Part shown: positions 1 through 11,917 of the stretch, piece after piece
Position numbering within the stretch: the first letter of the stretch is position 1
Layout: every line of letters begins with the position of its first letter
Made by a program: the position numbers and the translations under genes
The notes under the pieces: generated by a model
Databases searched by the model: none
The model's input: only the letters and a program-made list of their open reading frames with translations
Told to the model about the DNA's origin: nothing
NCBI GenBank assembly: GCA_964019135.1
Contig: OZ025249.1
Location: forward strand, 17,819,088 to 17,883,087
DNA length: 64,000 nucleotides
Direction: 5' to 3'
Origin: Arenicola marina
Taxonomy: Eukaryota > Annelida > Polychaeta > Arenicolidae

Positions 1-87
1 GGACACGTCAAGGGTAGAGTGGGGACGGCGACTACCGGCGGTGAGGCGTGTGTCCGGGGCGCCCTCTCGTGACGGTATCCGTACATC

Positions 88-1990
88 ATCGGGAGTCCCC
101 GGCCCGGGCTTGCCCTGCTTCAGCTCCATCGGGAGTCCCCGGCCCGGGCTTGCCCTGCTCCAGCTCCATCGGGAGTCCCCGGCCCGGGCTTGCCCTGCTT
201 CAGCTCCATCGGGAGTCCCCGGCCCGGGCTTGCCCTGCTTCAGCTCCATCGGGAGTCCCCGGCCCGGGCTTGCCCTGCTTCAGCTCCATCGGGAGTCCCC
301 GGCCCGGGCTTGCCCTGCTTCAGCTCCATCGGGAGTCCCCGGCCCGGGCTTGCCCTGCTTCAGCTCCATCGGGAGTCCCCGGCCCGGGCTTGCCCTGCTC
401 CAGCTCCATCGGGAGTCCCCGCCCGGGCTTGCCCTGCTTCAGCTCCATCGGGAGTCCCCGGCCCGGGCTTGCCCTGCTTCAGCTCCATCGGGAGTCCCCG
501 GCCCGGGCTTGCCCTGCTTCAGCTCCATCGGGAGTCCCCGGCCCGGGCTTGCCCTGCTTCAGCTCCATCGGGAGTCCCCGGCCCGGGCTTGCCCTGCTTC
601 AGCTCCATCGGGAGTCCCCGGCCCGGGCTTGCCCTGCTTCAGCTCCATCGGGAGTCCCCGGCCCGGGCTTGCCCTGCTTCAGCTCCATCGGGAGTCCCCG
701 GCCCGGGCTTGCCCTGCTTCAGCTCCAATCGGGAGTCCCCGGCCCCGGGCTTGCCCTGCTTCACTCCATCGGGAGTCCCCGGCCCGGGCTTGCCCTGCTT
801 CAGCTCCATCGGGAGTCCCCGGCCCGGGCTTGCCCTGCTTCAGCTCCATCGGGAGTCCCCCGGCCCGGGCTTGCCCTGCTTCAGCTCCATCGGGAGTCCC
901 CCGGCCCGGGCTTGCCCTGCTTCAGCTCCATCGGGAGTCCCCCGGCCCGGGCTTGCCCTGCTTCAGCTCCATCGGGAGTCCCCGGCCCGGGCTTGCCCCT
1001 GCTTCAGCTCCATCGGGAGTCCCCCGGCCCGGGCTTGCCCTGCTTCAGCTCCATCGGGAGTCCCCGGCCCGGGGCTTGCCCTGCTTCAGCTCCATCGGGA
1101 GTCCCCGGCCCGGGCTTGCCCTGCTTCAGCTCCATCGGGAGTCCCCGGCCCGGGGCTTGCCCTGCTTCAGCTCCATCGGGGAGTCCCCGGCCCGGGCTTG
1201 CCCTGCTTCAGCTCCATCGGGAGTCCCCGGCCCCGGGCTTGCCCTGCTTCAGCTCCATCGGGAGTCCCCCGGCCCGGGCTTGCCCCTGCTTCAGCTCCAT
1301 CGGGAGTCCCCGGCCCGGGCTTGCCCTGCTTCAGCTCCATCGGGAGTCCCCCGGCCCGGGCTTGCCCTGCTTCAGCTCCATCGGGAGTCCCCGGCCCGGG
1401 CTTGCCCCTGCTTCAGCTCCATCGGGAGTCCCCGGCCCGGGCTTGCCCTGCTTCAGCTCCATCGGGAGTCCCCCGGCCCGGGCTTGCCCTGCTTCAGCTC
1501 CCATCGGGAGTCCCCGGCCCGGGCTTGCCCTGCTTCAGCTCCATCGGGAGTCCCCGGCCCGGGCTTGCCCTGCTTCAGCTCCATCGGGAGTCCCCGGCCC
1601 GGGCTTGCCCTGCTTCAGCTCCATCGGGAGTCCCCGGCCCGGGCTTGCCCTGCTTCAGCTCCATCGGGAGTCCCCGGCCCGGGCTTGCCCTGCTTCAGCT
1701 CCATCGGGAGTCCCCGGCCCGGGCTTGCCCTGCTTCAGCTCCATCGGATCCCCGGCCCGGGCTTGCCCTGCTTCAGCTCCATCGGGAGTCCCCGGCCCGG
1801 GCTTGCCCTGCTTCAGCTCCATCGGGAGTCCCCGGCCCGGGCTTGCCCTGCTTCAGCTTCCATCGGGAGTCCCCGGCCCGGGCTTGCCCCTGCTTCAGCT
1901 CCATCGGGAGTCCCCGGCCCGGGCTTGCCCTGCTTCAGCTCAGCTCCATCGGGAGTCCCCGGCCCGGGCTTGCCCTGCTTCAGCTCCATC
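88..1990. repeat. 40-bp minisatellite array, about 47 copies
   Basis: Head-to-tail GC-rich unit of 40 bp containing GTCCCCGGCCCGGGCTTGCC. The copies at 88-720 and 1500-1990 are nearly identical. Those at 720-1500 differ mostly by one-base gains or losses in C or G runs. The plus-strand unit has no stop codon in any frame and 40 is not a multiple of 3, so all three plus frames stay open for 600-700 codons; these are not genes. The array decays into unique sequence after 1990. Confidence 0.97.
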
Positions 1991-3763
1991 AGAATCAATC
2001 ACATCTTGAACTTTGTTATTAACCCTCGTCTCTGTGCCGTGACACGAACCTCTCGAAGCGGAGTTATCACTAGCCCCCCCCGGTGTATCGATCGCCCCTC
2101 CCCCCCACACCCCCACCCCCCCCTCCCCCCATCCCGCCCCCATACCGCCGTCTCAATGTGAAACAGACAAAAATAATGCCGGCTTTTGATCTCAATTCTG
2201 GACCAGATTACAGTGCGATGTGCGGATTAACAACGTCATACGTCTTCGCGTGTGCACCGCGTGAACGTCAACCAAACATCCATTTCCCACTTTCGATGAT
2301 TGGGTTTCATTTGGTGGTGGGGGTAATCTTCGTGGATTTCACAAAGGAGAGAATAATCAGTGGTATGATTACTGAGAATCAAGAGTTACTCCCGATTACC
2401 GATTGGACTGCTGTGTCCTCGACATGGAGGCGAATACTAGGAATATAAATTCACCCGGTAAATACAGCCATAAATAACCAAAACTATCGTGCACCTTGAC
2501 CACAAATTTCGTTGTTCAGAAACCGCGACAACTTGTTTTACTTGAGTTATGATGAGAAGTGGTTGAAGAAGTGAGATATTTCCCTTCGTCATGCGTAGTA
2601 ACATGGCGAGTACCCATGCAATGCACACTCTTACCGTTATCATCAGTATAACGTACAACTGACTCCTCTCCCCCAGGCCCTACTCCCCCCTCCCCCCCTC
2701 CCTGTCCCTTTATTCATTAACCGCGCCGGGGGTAACCGATCCAGGAAACCCTCGCTCCATCGCCCCCAGCGGCGATTTAATTGCTTTGACTCTGCTCCGA
2801 ATCCCGCAGAACTTGTCGGTCACGTGTCTGGAGGAGACCATTGCATTATGGGTCAGATTGGCTCTTGAGGGCTCTTGAGGTGTTATTCTATAGGGGGGTG
2901 GAGGTTGAGAGAGAGGGGGGGGGTGGGGTTGGGGTGGACAGTAAACCGATGGCAGATGCACAGCTACTGTTTCCCCGCAGCTGCACGGCACGGATATGAA
3001 AAGGTCAACCGAGGGGATGGAGCGGGGTTTTAGGGCAAGGAGGTGGGATGGGGGGGGGGGGGGGGTATTGCTGGAGCACTGAGAATGGGGTGAGGAGGCG
3101 ATGGACATTCCTGGTGCAGTGACCACGGTGACAGGGCCAGCCACACCGCGCATTATGCATGGCTAACTTCCGGTCCGTCCAGCTCGACCATATATACTGC
3201 GTTACATGTAAGGACAGCCGATATTGTTTCCATCTCTGATTAAACGGAAGACTTGCATTGCGGGTCACGAGTAGGACCCATTACTCGGGTTAGGTGGGGG
3301 GGGGGGGTATCCACTTCCGTGAATTTACCTAACACGCTATGCACCTTACATATTGTTGCCCGCAATTCAGCCGAGTTAAGGGCTTTCTGAGGCATATCAG
3401 GTTTAGATTTACAAGTATGATCATATCATAATATGGTATCCATGTTCTATGGGAGGATATACGCACCTCTTGATTTGCACGTGTGATGTTTGCCGACAGT
3501 AGGGTGAGAGAAACTAGTGTTGATGCAGGTGTATATAAATGATGCAGATTCAGTGGGTCCGCTGAGTACATTACGCCCATGCAGCCTGGCGCGTATGTCA
3601 TTCACGTCATTATAGTGATCCTTGAATACGATGACACAAAGCCGAGAGGGCAATTAGGAGAGAAAGACCACGGAAGGGGAGGCTAATTAATTATTTACCG
3701 GAATCCTACACCCCAAATACTCCTTCGGGGCAAAACAATACTAGGCTGAGAATCAGAGGTCTC
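1991..3763. other. non-coding stretch, simple-sequence rich
   Basis: I recognise no gene or mobile element. It contains C-rich tracts near 2075-2150 and 2685-2705 and long G runs near 2905-2935, 3050-3066 and 3295-3308. The open frames here are short and resemble nothing I know. Confidence 0.6.
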
Positions 3764-3925
3764 AGCCCCGCTCTATCCCACCCTGGAGACGCCCCGCTCC
3801 ATCCCACCCTGGCGCAGCCCCGCTCTATCCCACCCTGGAGACGCCCCGCTTCATCCCACCCTGGCGCAGCCCCGCTCCATCCCACCCTGGCGCAGCCCCG
3901 GTCTATGCCGCCCTGGCGCAGTCCC
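3764..3925. repeat. short 26-bp tandem repeat, about 6 copies
   Basis: Unit of about 26 bp with the core TATCCCACCCTGG, alternating between endings in GGAGACG and GGCGCAG. No coding interpretation is supported. Confidence 0.85.
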
Positions 3926-6335
3926 TTAATCTGCCCCACCAGAGCAGTTTTACTAGCTCTCGCCGCCCCTTCAGTTCCTCGCGTTTTAACCCCCCACTTC
4001 CCCATCCCGAGTAGGGTAGTCCTAATCCCCTCCCTCCACAGACCTTCCACTGACTCTGTCCCACCACTGGGAGTGGGGATAGGGGTAGGGTGGGGTGGGG
4101 AGAGGCCCTGTCCCACCGCCTGGGGTCCCCCCATCCCCCATGGCCTTGTTTGACCCTCCAAACAATCGCCCTCAAAGTGTTTTAAATCCGGGGATTGTCA
4201 ATTGACTGCCTTCATTTTGTGTTTTTGTATTAATCAGCCTCCGCCGACTACACGTGTATCCAGCAGGCGGGGGCGGGTGGAGGGGAGGTGGGGGGGGGGG
4301 GGCGAGATTCTGCTGTGCGTGGGGTAAAGCCCGGTCGGGGAAGACGCAGAACAGGGGTGGGGGTGGACAGGTGGGGTGGGGGTGGGGGTTGGTGGCGCGT
4401 TAAGCCTGCTGGGACCAGGACCAAGTTGACTGGAGTCTATTTATATTCATTGAGTGGTCAGGTGATGACAGATTAAGCCAGAGTAAGCCCCCCTCCTCCG
4501 CTTGAACTGGCCAGCTGCCTGGTTCCTTCCCCTTATCTTCTGTCCTTTCTGTGTATGTACTTCCTTCTCCTCCGAATTATTGCAAATCTTTCCCACACTT
4601 CTTTTTCTTCCTGTCTCTCTCTCTCTCTCTCCCCCTCTCTCTCTCTCTCTCTCCCTCCCCCTCTCTCTCTCTCTCTCTCTCTCTCTTCCTCTCTCTCTCT
4701 CTCTCTCTATCGCTTTCTCTCTGGTATGAATTCATTCTTGTTTTACCTATAGGCGCAGCACCGAAGCGGAAAGCCCTGTCCAAGTGGAAATATTTGCTTC
4801 CTTGGCCGTCGTCCTAGGCCATTAGCGATGTGCCGCGGTGGAGGCAGCCCGCAGCTCCTCCCTCCCGGCCCAGGCTGCTGGAGCGGGGCTCCCAGTGAAT
4901 CTGGGGTCCGCTACCCAGGCCGACAGATCCAACTCGCCACCCAGAGAATCCCCACCCCCCACCCCCCACCGACATCACGTACCCAGCACCTGGCTAGGAT
5001 TTCACCTGTTCCCTTCACGGCGAAGGTCATCTGGCGTCTTCCATCAGCTGCCCACCCCCCCACTCTCTAGGCCGCTACCCGTATGCGCCTCCCTCTCGGC
5101 CCCTCCCCGTCCCACCCCCGCAGATACCTACCTTTAGCAGCGATGACAGCCGCTGAGTCGCCTAAGCTCTTCCGTCCATCCGTCCGTCCCTCCATCCATG
5201 CATCCGTATACTCAAAAATGCCTCGTATCTCTCGGCGCAAATCTTGTTTTTGCGTTATGGCTTTTTTGAATTGCGGTTGCACCTGTCTAATTTGTCAGGG
5301 ATATAAACACCCTGTCGGAGGGAAAAGCTTGGAGCAGCGGGCCCTGGCCTTCAAGATAGAGGGAGATATTTAATCTGCAATGGAGAGGGGGCGAGGGGTC
5401 TGGTGCGAATAGCGGTAGGGGGTGAGGATCAGAGTGCCGGGGGGTGGAGACTCCCTCCCCGATCCAAGCAGGCGCTAGACTCAATCTGCGGCGCGGACGA
5501 GGAAACGAACTTCTGCCCTCAACCTTCAGGTGTTTTGAACAAATAAATCGTCACCCTTAAACGTCAAGGCTACGTTTGCTTGGGTTGCAGCCAGACGGAG
5601 ATTGGCAAACAAGGACCACATTGACCCTTACCTACCCCTACAAAACCCACCGCCACCGCCACCGCCACCACCACTACACCACGCACCGCGCACCGTCACA
5701 ACACACCCCGACTTACCCACCCACCCCTCGCGAACAGATACACATCCCCATGACCGGATCCAGGTAACTGAGGAGAGGCTGCTGCTCCGGGGGTGGGGTT
5801 TACTGCAACCTTTAAGCTAGAACTGATTAATTAAATTCGTTATAATTGCTGCTACCACGGCGCCTGCTGTAGAGTAGGAAGGGGAACGTTGTCCCTCGGC
5901 TGGACAGCTTCTACCTGCTAACCGTTATCCCGATTGCTACCGGAACAAGAATATATTGATTCTGCTTAAAAACATGCGCTCAAACCTTGAGAAATAAATC
6001 AGAGATATTTTTTCCTGGAAGATGCGCCTGTACTTTTTTACTTTCCTCTTGATGTCTTCATCTGTCTTCTGAGACTGAGTCACGCAGGGAATGTGAGGGA
6101 GCGACATGGAAAAACCAATAAATCACAGGCCTTCAAGGAAAGAGGAAAGTTCTGTAAATAACGGTATCAATGTAGTAGGCGGGCGGGCCGAATGCCATCT
6201 GCTCGCTGGGCTGTTGGTATAAGGGCTCGGGTATTGACGGGCCGACCAATAATACAAGGACTGCCTTGCCTCACCGGGGTTGAAACCAATAACGCACTTG
6301 ACACTACACATCATGAATGGCTGCGCATGCGCAGT
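3926..6335. other. non-coding stretch with microsatellites
   Basis: Holds a long interrupted CT microsatellite at about 4614-4712, G-rich tracts at 4265-4390, a CCGT/CCAT-type short repeat near 5173-5205 and a CCACCG-type repeat at 5647-5675. A minus-strand open frame at 5067-5282 ends at a GTAGGT that could be a donor, but I cannot support it as an exon. No gene is recognised. Confidence 0.55.
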
Positions 6336-6827
6336 CGGAGAGCGTATCCGAGCCTGTATTGATCAAAATCCGGTTACTGTGTATATGATAATGTGACAAC
6401 TGATCCAACCTGATGCTATGTGACCCAATACATGATTCTTCTATTGCCACAACAATTCAATGGATTTATGGAGTGTTGTTCAATTTCAAAATTATGAAAA
6501 TAAATGAGACATAATATACATGAAAAACGCCTTAGCGACCTGGATTAACATTGAAGCGGGTCGACCAGAAGGAAACACGTATATATATTGTCACAGTAGA
6601 GGAAGAGCTTGCCTGCCACCGATGTCCTAGCCTACTGGTAGGGCTGTTGGGGATACACAGTGCGATACGTCATTTTAATCCCTTCATATCGAGTGGATGG
6701 ACACCGCTTGTCCCTTCCCCTACATGATGGAAACATATTTATTTAACGGAAGAGGATTCCCTGAATAGCAATATGCTACGGAATCTCCGATAATAAAAAG
6801 AAGTTCCACTTTCCATCAGTGTACCTC

Positions 6828-8105
6828 GCTGGTTCCCTTTTCCCATCAGGTCGGTATGCCCCGCTATTTCCTTTTCCCATTTCCGTCGGGCCAGTATACC
6901 CCAATAGTTCCCTTTTCGCTCTTTCTACCCCTTTCCATCGGGTCAATTGTGTACACTGATTCCTTTCCCCTCCGTCTCTGTTGGTTCCCTTCCCCTCCGT
7001 CCCTGTTGGTTCCCTTCCCCTCCGTCCCTGTTGGTTCCCTTCCCCTCCGTCCCTGTTGGTTCCCTTCCCCTCCGTCCCTGTTGGTTCCCTTCCCCTCCGT
7101 TCCTGTTGGTTCCCTTCCCCTCCGTCCCTGTTGGTTCCCTTCCCCTTCGTCCCTGTTGGTTCCCTTCCCCTCCGTCCCTGTTGGTTCCCTTCCCCTCCGT
7201 CTCTGTTGGTTCCCTTCCCCTCTGTCCCTGTTGGTTCCCTTCCCCTCCGTCCCTGTTGGTTCCCTTCCCCTCCGTCCCTGTTGGTTCCCTTCCCCTCCGT
7301 CTCTGTTGGTTCCCTTCCCCTCCGTCCCTGTTGGTTCCCTTCCCCTCCGTCCCTGTTGGTTCCCTTCCCCTCCGTCCCTGTTGGTTCCCTTCCCCTCCGT
7401 CCCTGTTGGTTCCCTTCCCCTCCGTCCCTGTTGGTTCCCTTCCCCTCCGTCTCTGTTGGTTCCCTTCCCCTCCGTTCCTGTTGGTTCCCTTACCCTCCGT
7501 CTCTGTTGGTTCCCTTCCCCTCCGTCTCTGTTGGTTCCCTTCCCCTCCGTCCCTATTGGTTCCCTTCCCCTCCGTCTCTGTTGGTTCCCTTCCCCTCCGT
7601 CCCTGTTGGTTCCCTTCCCCTCCGTCCCTGTTGGTTCCCTTCCCCTCCGTCCCTGTTGGTTCCCTTCCCCTCCGTTTCTGTTGGTTCCCTTACCCTCCGT
7701 CTCTGTTGGTTCCCTTCCCCTCCGTCCCTGTTGGTTCCCTTCCCCTCCGTCCCTGTTGGTTCCCTTCCCCTCCGTCCCTGTTGGTTCCCTTCCCCTCCGT
7801 CTCTGTTGGTTCCCTTCCCCTCCGTCTCTGTTGGTTCCCTTCCCCTCCGTCCCTATTGGTTCCCTTCCCCTCCGTCCCTATTGGTTCCCTTCCCCTCCGT
7901 CTCTGTTGGTTCCCTTCCCCTCCGTCCCTGTTGGTTCCCTTCCCCTCCGTCCCTGTTGGTTCCCTTCCCCTCCGTCCCTGTTGGTTTCCTTCCCCTCCGT
8001 CCCTGTTGGTTCCCTTCCCCTCCGTTTCTGTTGGTTCCCTTACCCTCCGTCTCTGTTGGTTCCCTTCCCCTCCGTCCCTGTTGGTTCCCTTCCCCCCCGC
8101 CCCTG
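6828..8105. repeat. 25-bp minisatellite array, about 45 copies, left copy
   Basis: Tandem units of 25 bp containing TTCCCTTCCCCTCCGT and TGTTGG begin cleanly near 6967. They are preceded by degenerate longer relatives from about 6828. C/T variants within the unit mark individual copies. The unit lacks stops on the plus strand, giving spurious frames of about 400 codons in all three plus frames. Confidence 0.95.
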
Positions 8106-8122
8106 TTCTCTCCCCGCTAGGG

Positions 8123-8313
8123 GGCCTCCCTGGTGTAGTGGTTAGCGCACCAGACCGCAGATCAATAGGTCCTGGGTTCGAATCCGGGCTCGGGCACCTA
8201 ATCTGGGGCATGTTTCATTCCTTCATCCTTCATCGTCTCGGGAGGTTCCTTGGCCCAATTTAGCCTGTATGTGCACAAAAGTGGCCTAAAACACCAACAT
8301 TCCATTCCATTCC
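8123..8313 (+). mobile_element. tRNA-derived SINE, family 1, left copy
   Basis: The head carries an A-box-like TGGTGTAGTGG (8131-8141) and a perfect B-box GGTTCGAATCC (8175-8185), the internal RNA polymerase III promoter of tRNA-derived SINEs. A body of about 115 bp with no tRNA similarity follows and ends in a short ATTCC repeat tail (8299-8313). It abuts the 25-bp array. No clear target duplication is visible. A stand-alone tRNA gene is less likely because the acceptor arms do not pair convincingly. Confidence 0.8.
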
Positions 8314-9217
8314 TCTCCCCGCTACCGTCCTTGCCGCCCGCCTTGCCGCCCGCCTTGCCCTGCCGCCCTCCCTGGCGCTCTGCTGCGCTGACGCGACAAC
8401 CCTCACCCCGTTGTGGGAGACTATAGGGCATGCAGTAGCGCCTTCTTGCGGTCGGCGGCCCCCATGCTAGACCCTTTTGTCGGCATTAAGACATCATTAG
8501 GCCGTGCCATTCTGGGGTGATTATCCCCGGCTAAGATGCACCTGAACGCCCGACGCCACCCACCCCGCTCCTCCCCCGCCCTGGTCTACACACTGCAGAT
8601 CGATAACGCCGCAGTGGGAGTGTTCTGTCCCGACATGGCAGTGGCAAGGTGAGGAGCGGTGGTGTGGGTGTGGGGGGTAGGGGGAGGGGTGTGTGGTTGG
8701 GGGGTGGATAGGGGGAGCGGTCGAGTGGAAGAGATTGACGGGGTGAACTGTTGCGATGAGGGTACTTGCCGGCGCCTTCTTCACCCCTCACTTCAAAAAG
8801 TCATAAACAGGTCCCCCTCGGCCCTTAGACTGACCCCCTATTTACCCCTTCACCCTCCCCTCCCCCCCCCCCACACCCCTCTAGCGTCGTCTTATTGAGC
8901 AGGAATTTCATAAAAATGTGAACAAAACTGAGCCATTTCGGTTAATAAGCCACCGCGTGCTGTATATTCAGGAAGGGACGTCACGTGGTTTTTCTTACGG
9001 CCGGGAGTCTCCAGTGACTGTCGTAAAGTGAATATTGCGGGACGCTATGGATGACGACGCCATGATCAGGAATCCGTACTTTAGATTACTGACCAACCAT
9101 CGAATATGTAAAGTGGTTATACGAGAAGCTACTTGGCGGATATTTGAATATTTTTTTTAGCCACTGCGATTCGCGTTTTATCTTATGCATAGACGAATAG
9201 CAAGGGAAAACGATCGA
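8314..9217. other. non-coding stretch in the left duplicate
   Basis: GC-rich sequence with a short CCGCCCGCCTTG-type repeat (8328-8358), G-rich and C-rich tracts (8660-8720, 8850-8880), then AT-richer DNA. No gene is seen. Confidence 0.6.
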
Positions 9218-9545
9218 CCCTTAGAGGGGGGGACGGTGGGGGTGGGGGAGTGTGGTGGTGTTGGGGCTGCCGGGGGAGGGTGGTGGTTTTCGGGCTGCCG
9301 GGGGAGGGGGGTGGAGGTGGTGGGGATGCCTGGGATGGGGATTGGTGGTGTTGTGGCTGCCGGGGAAGGGGGTAATGGTGGGGGCTGCCGGGGGAGGGGT
9401 GGTGGTGGTGGGATGCCTGGGATGGGGGTGAGGCTACCCGGGGAAGGGTGGTGGTGGTGGGGGGGGGGTGAGGCTACCGGGGGAGGGTGGTGTGGTGTGG
9501 GGGGGGGGCTGGGGGAGGTGCCGGGGGGAGTGGGGGGGAGCTGCC
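9218..9545. repeat. G-rich degenerate repeat, left copy
   Basis: Irregular repetition of GGCTGCCGGGGGAGGG and GGGATGCCTGGGATGGGG elements separated by GGT runs. The plus strand is almost free of C and rich in runs of four or more G, so it could form G-quadruplexes. The open frame across it is low-complexity glycine and valine and is not a credible protein. Confidence 0.8.
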
Positions 9546-10987
9546 TGGGACGTAGTGCCGGGGTTGTCTGTCTATACTATGTGACCGAGGATTGTACTTA
9601 CATGACGCTGGGCACTGCTGTTTGACCGGAGGCACCGGTCTGGGAAGAGGGAGTAAAAGAGTCAGGTTAGATTGATAGGCAATGAAGAAGGGTTCCATAG
9701 CCTTGTTACGCTATGCGAGTAAAATACGTCTTTCTATAAAGATACGGTGAGACTGGAGAGTCTATGGTTGTGTGGTGAGATGGGTGGGGTAGGTCGGATG
9801 GGTGGAGGGGAAGTAGGTTGGGGCGACTCCTCCCCCACCCCTACACATCTCTCTCTCTTACCCACGCCACCCCTACCCAACCCCCCCCCCCTTCCTATCT
9901 CTCTCCATCTCTCACTGTGCAATCCTTCTATCAAATGGAGTTAGAGGGCTAAGGAGGGACAGACAATACCCTGTAATGTGTCCACCCCACCCCCCCTCCG
10001 CCACCCGCCACCCACCCCTGATGCACTTCGCCCGCCCTGATCGACCATGCAGAAGTGCCCAGCCATGATTTCATATTGCCGCATCGTCGTATTGCGCTGG
10101 CTCTGATCAGTCTGACGCGGGCTCTCTAATCGGCTCATCCCCCAATGTCAGTCCCCTCTGGAGACCCGCCCCCCCCCCTCCCCACCCCCACACCACCACC
10201 GGGGACGCAGCTCGGTGGGGCGGTGAAGGCGAGGAGGGGGAGAGGCGGATTGGAGTGGAGGGGGGGGGGGGCGCTTGGGGCTGGAGGCGGGATGAGCGCG
10301 CCTTTGAAGCCAGTCGATTAGCCACGACCAAATGCCGTTATCTTCCTCAAATTGGACAAGAAGAGGACCAATTTGGTCGCATATCTACTCTCTTGACTTG
10401 CTGTCCACTGCTTTTTGGCGGCGCGTCATGCCTGTGGGGACAACTGAATGTCTTGGGTGCACAGTAACAGCCGGGGGGGGGGGGGGGAGGAGCCGGGACA
10501 CCTGGCGGCTCTTTCGTCCACCGTAAGACCAAGATTACACACCCACCAGCGACGTCCTCTTTTGACCCGGAGAGAAACAGCGAATGGGCCGACTACCCGT
10601 CATTTTCTCATTTTCAGAAGGGCATCATCTCTTGTTAGCTCTGTTCATCCTCGGAAGCCTCGGCTCTGACTCAAATTACAGAAAGGTTTATTTTCACCTG
10701 CGTCCTAGCCTGCAATGGCATCGTTGCCAAAACGACTAATGTGGGATGACGGAATACTACATACGCTGACACCCAGCGGACACCCAGCGGGCACTTACGC
10801 CGTACTGACGTCATAACAGCGTTTTCACATCATATATCCTCACCTCGTAGTAGAGATCGTATATTACCTTACATAATCTCTGCTCGTACCAATACTGTCA
10901 TAGTATTACCATGTTAACAACACATCGTATGAATGCGTTGGTACGGTTTTACTTACGTTGCATGTTACGTGGTCACCCTTGACTCAG
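9546..10987. other. non-coding stretch in the left duplicate
   Basis: Unique sequence with interspersed poly-C and poly-G tracts (9882-9891, 10168-10180, 10259-10271, 10472-10486). No gene, tRNA or element is recognised. Confidence 0.6.
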
Positions 10988-11112
10988 TAGGTGACACTCT
11001 CGGCCAGTGTCGGGTGCGCTCGGCAGGTGTCGGGGTGTGCTCGGCCAGTGTCGGGTACGCTCGGCCAGTGTCGGGTGCCTCGGCCAGTGTCGGGTGCGCT
11101 CGGGGCCAGGCC
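10988..11112. repeat. 20-bp tandem repeat, about 6 copies, left copy
   Basis: Imperfect repeats of CGGCCAGTGTCGGGTGCGCT. Copies differ at one or two positions, and one copy has lost about two bases. Confidence 0.9.
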
Positions 11113-11234
11113 AGCCCGAGAGGTTGATGCGTGGTTCGGGCACCACCTAATGAACATTATGATGCCTGTGCAGGAGAAATAAATATCCCATGTCTTGTTT
11201 TGCAAAGAGCAGAGTGTTCCCGGATATATGAATC

Positions 11235-11434
11235 NNNNNNNNNNNNNNNNNNNNNNNNNNNNNNNNNNNNNNNNNNNNNNNNNNNNNNNNNNNNNNNNNN
11301 NNNNNNNNNNNNNNNNNNNNNNNNNNNNNNNNNNNNNNNNNNNNNNNNNNNNNNNNNNNNNNNNNNNNNNNNNNNNNNNNNNNNNNNNNNNNNNNNNNNN
11401 NNNNNNNNNNNNNNNNNNNNNNNNNNNNNNNNNN
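11235..11434. other. assembly gap, exactly 200 N
   Basis: A run of 200 N, a round number typical of a scaffolding placeholder rather than a measured gap. Confidence 0.99.
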
Positions 11435-11917
11435 CGGAGAGCGTATCCGAGCCTGTATTGATCAAAATCCGGTTACTGTGTATATGATAATGTGACAACT
11501 GATCCAACCTGATGCTATGTGACCCAATACATGATTCTTCTATTGCCACAACAATTCAATGGATTTATGGAGTGTTGTTCAATTCAAAATTATGAAAATA
11601 AATGAGACATAATATACATGAAAAACGCCTTAGCGACCTGGATTAACATTGAAGCGGGTCGACCAGAAGGAAACACGTATATATATTGTCACAGTAGAGG
11701 AAGAGCTTGCCTGCCACCGATGTCCTAGCCTACTGGTAGGGCTGTTGGGGATACACAGTGCGATACGTCATTTTAATCCCTTCATATCGAGTGGATGGAC
11801 ACCGCTTGTCCCTTCCCCTACATGATGGAAACATATTTATTTAACGGAAGAGGATTCCCTGAATAGCAATATGCTACGGAATCTCCGATAATAAAAAGAA
11901 GTTCCACTTTCCATCAG

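Larger units (their letters stand above)
6336..11234. repeat. left copy of a ~4.9 kb duplicated segment ending at an assembly gap
   Basis: This segment is repeated nearly base for base at 11435-16187. Its last base is the last base before the 200-N gap, and the second copy begins at the first base after it. Differences are mainly homopolymer length changes and a few minisatellite units. This pattern is expected when two overlapping contig ends, often two haplotypes, are joined without being merged. Confidence 0.93.

Noticed and set aside
41..2161. Three overlapping plus-strand frames of 600-700 codons
   Set aside because: They are read-through of a stop-free 40-bp repeat; all three frames encode the same shifted peptide and none has gene-like flanks.
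5067..5282. Minus-strand candidate exon ending in GTAGGT
   Set aside because: Contains a simple GGAC-type repeat and resembles no protein I know; one donor-like site is not enough.
8121..8197. Functional tRNA gene
   Set aside because: Good A and B boxes, but acceptor and anticodon stems do not pair well and the unit has a SINE body and tail.
6856..8263. Proline/leucine-rich proteins of about 400 residues (also at 11917-13262)
   Set aside because: Read-through of the 25-bp array in three frames; the ends run into a SINE.
11131..11549. Open frames crossing the N gap
   Set aside because: Translation of unknown bases; no evidence value.
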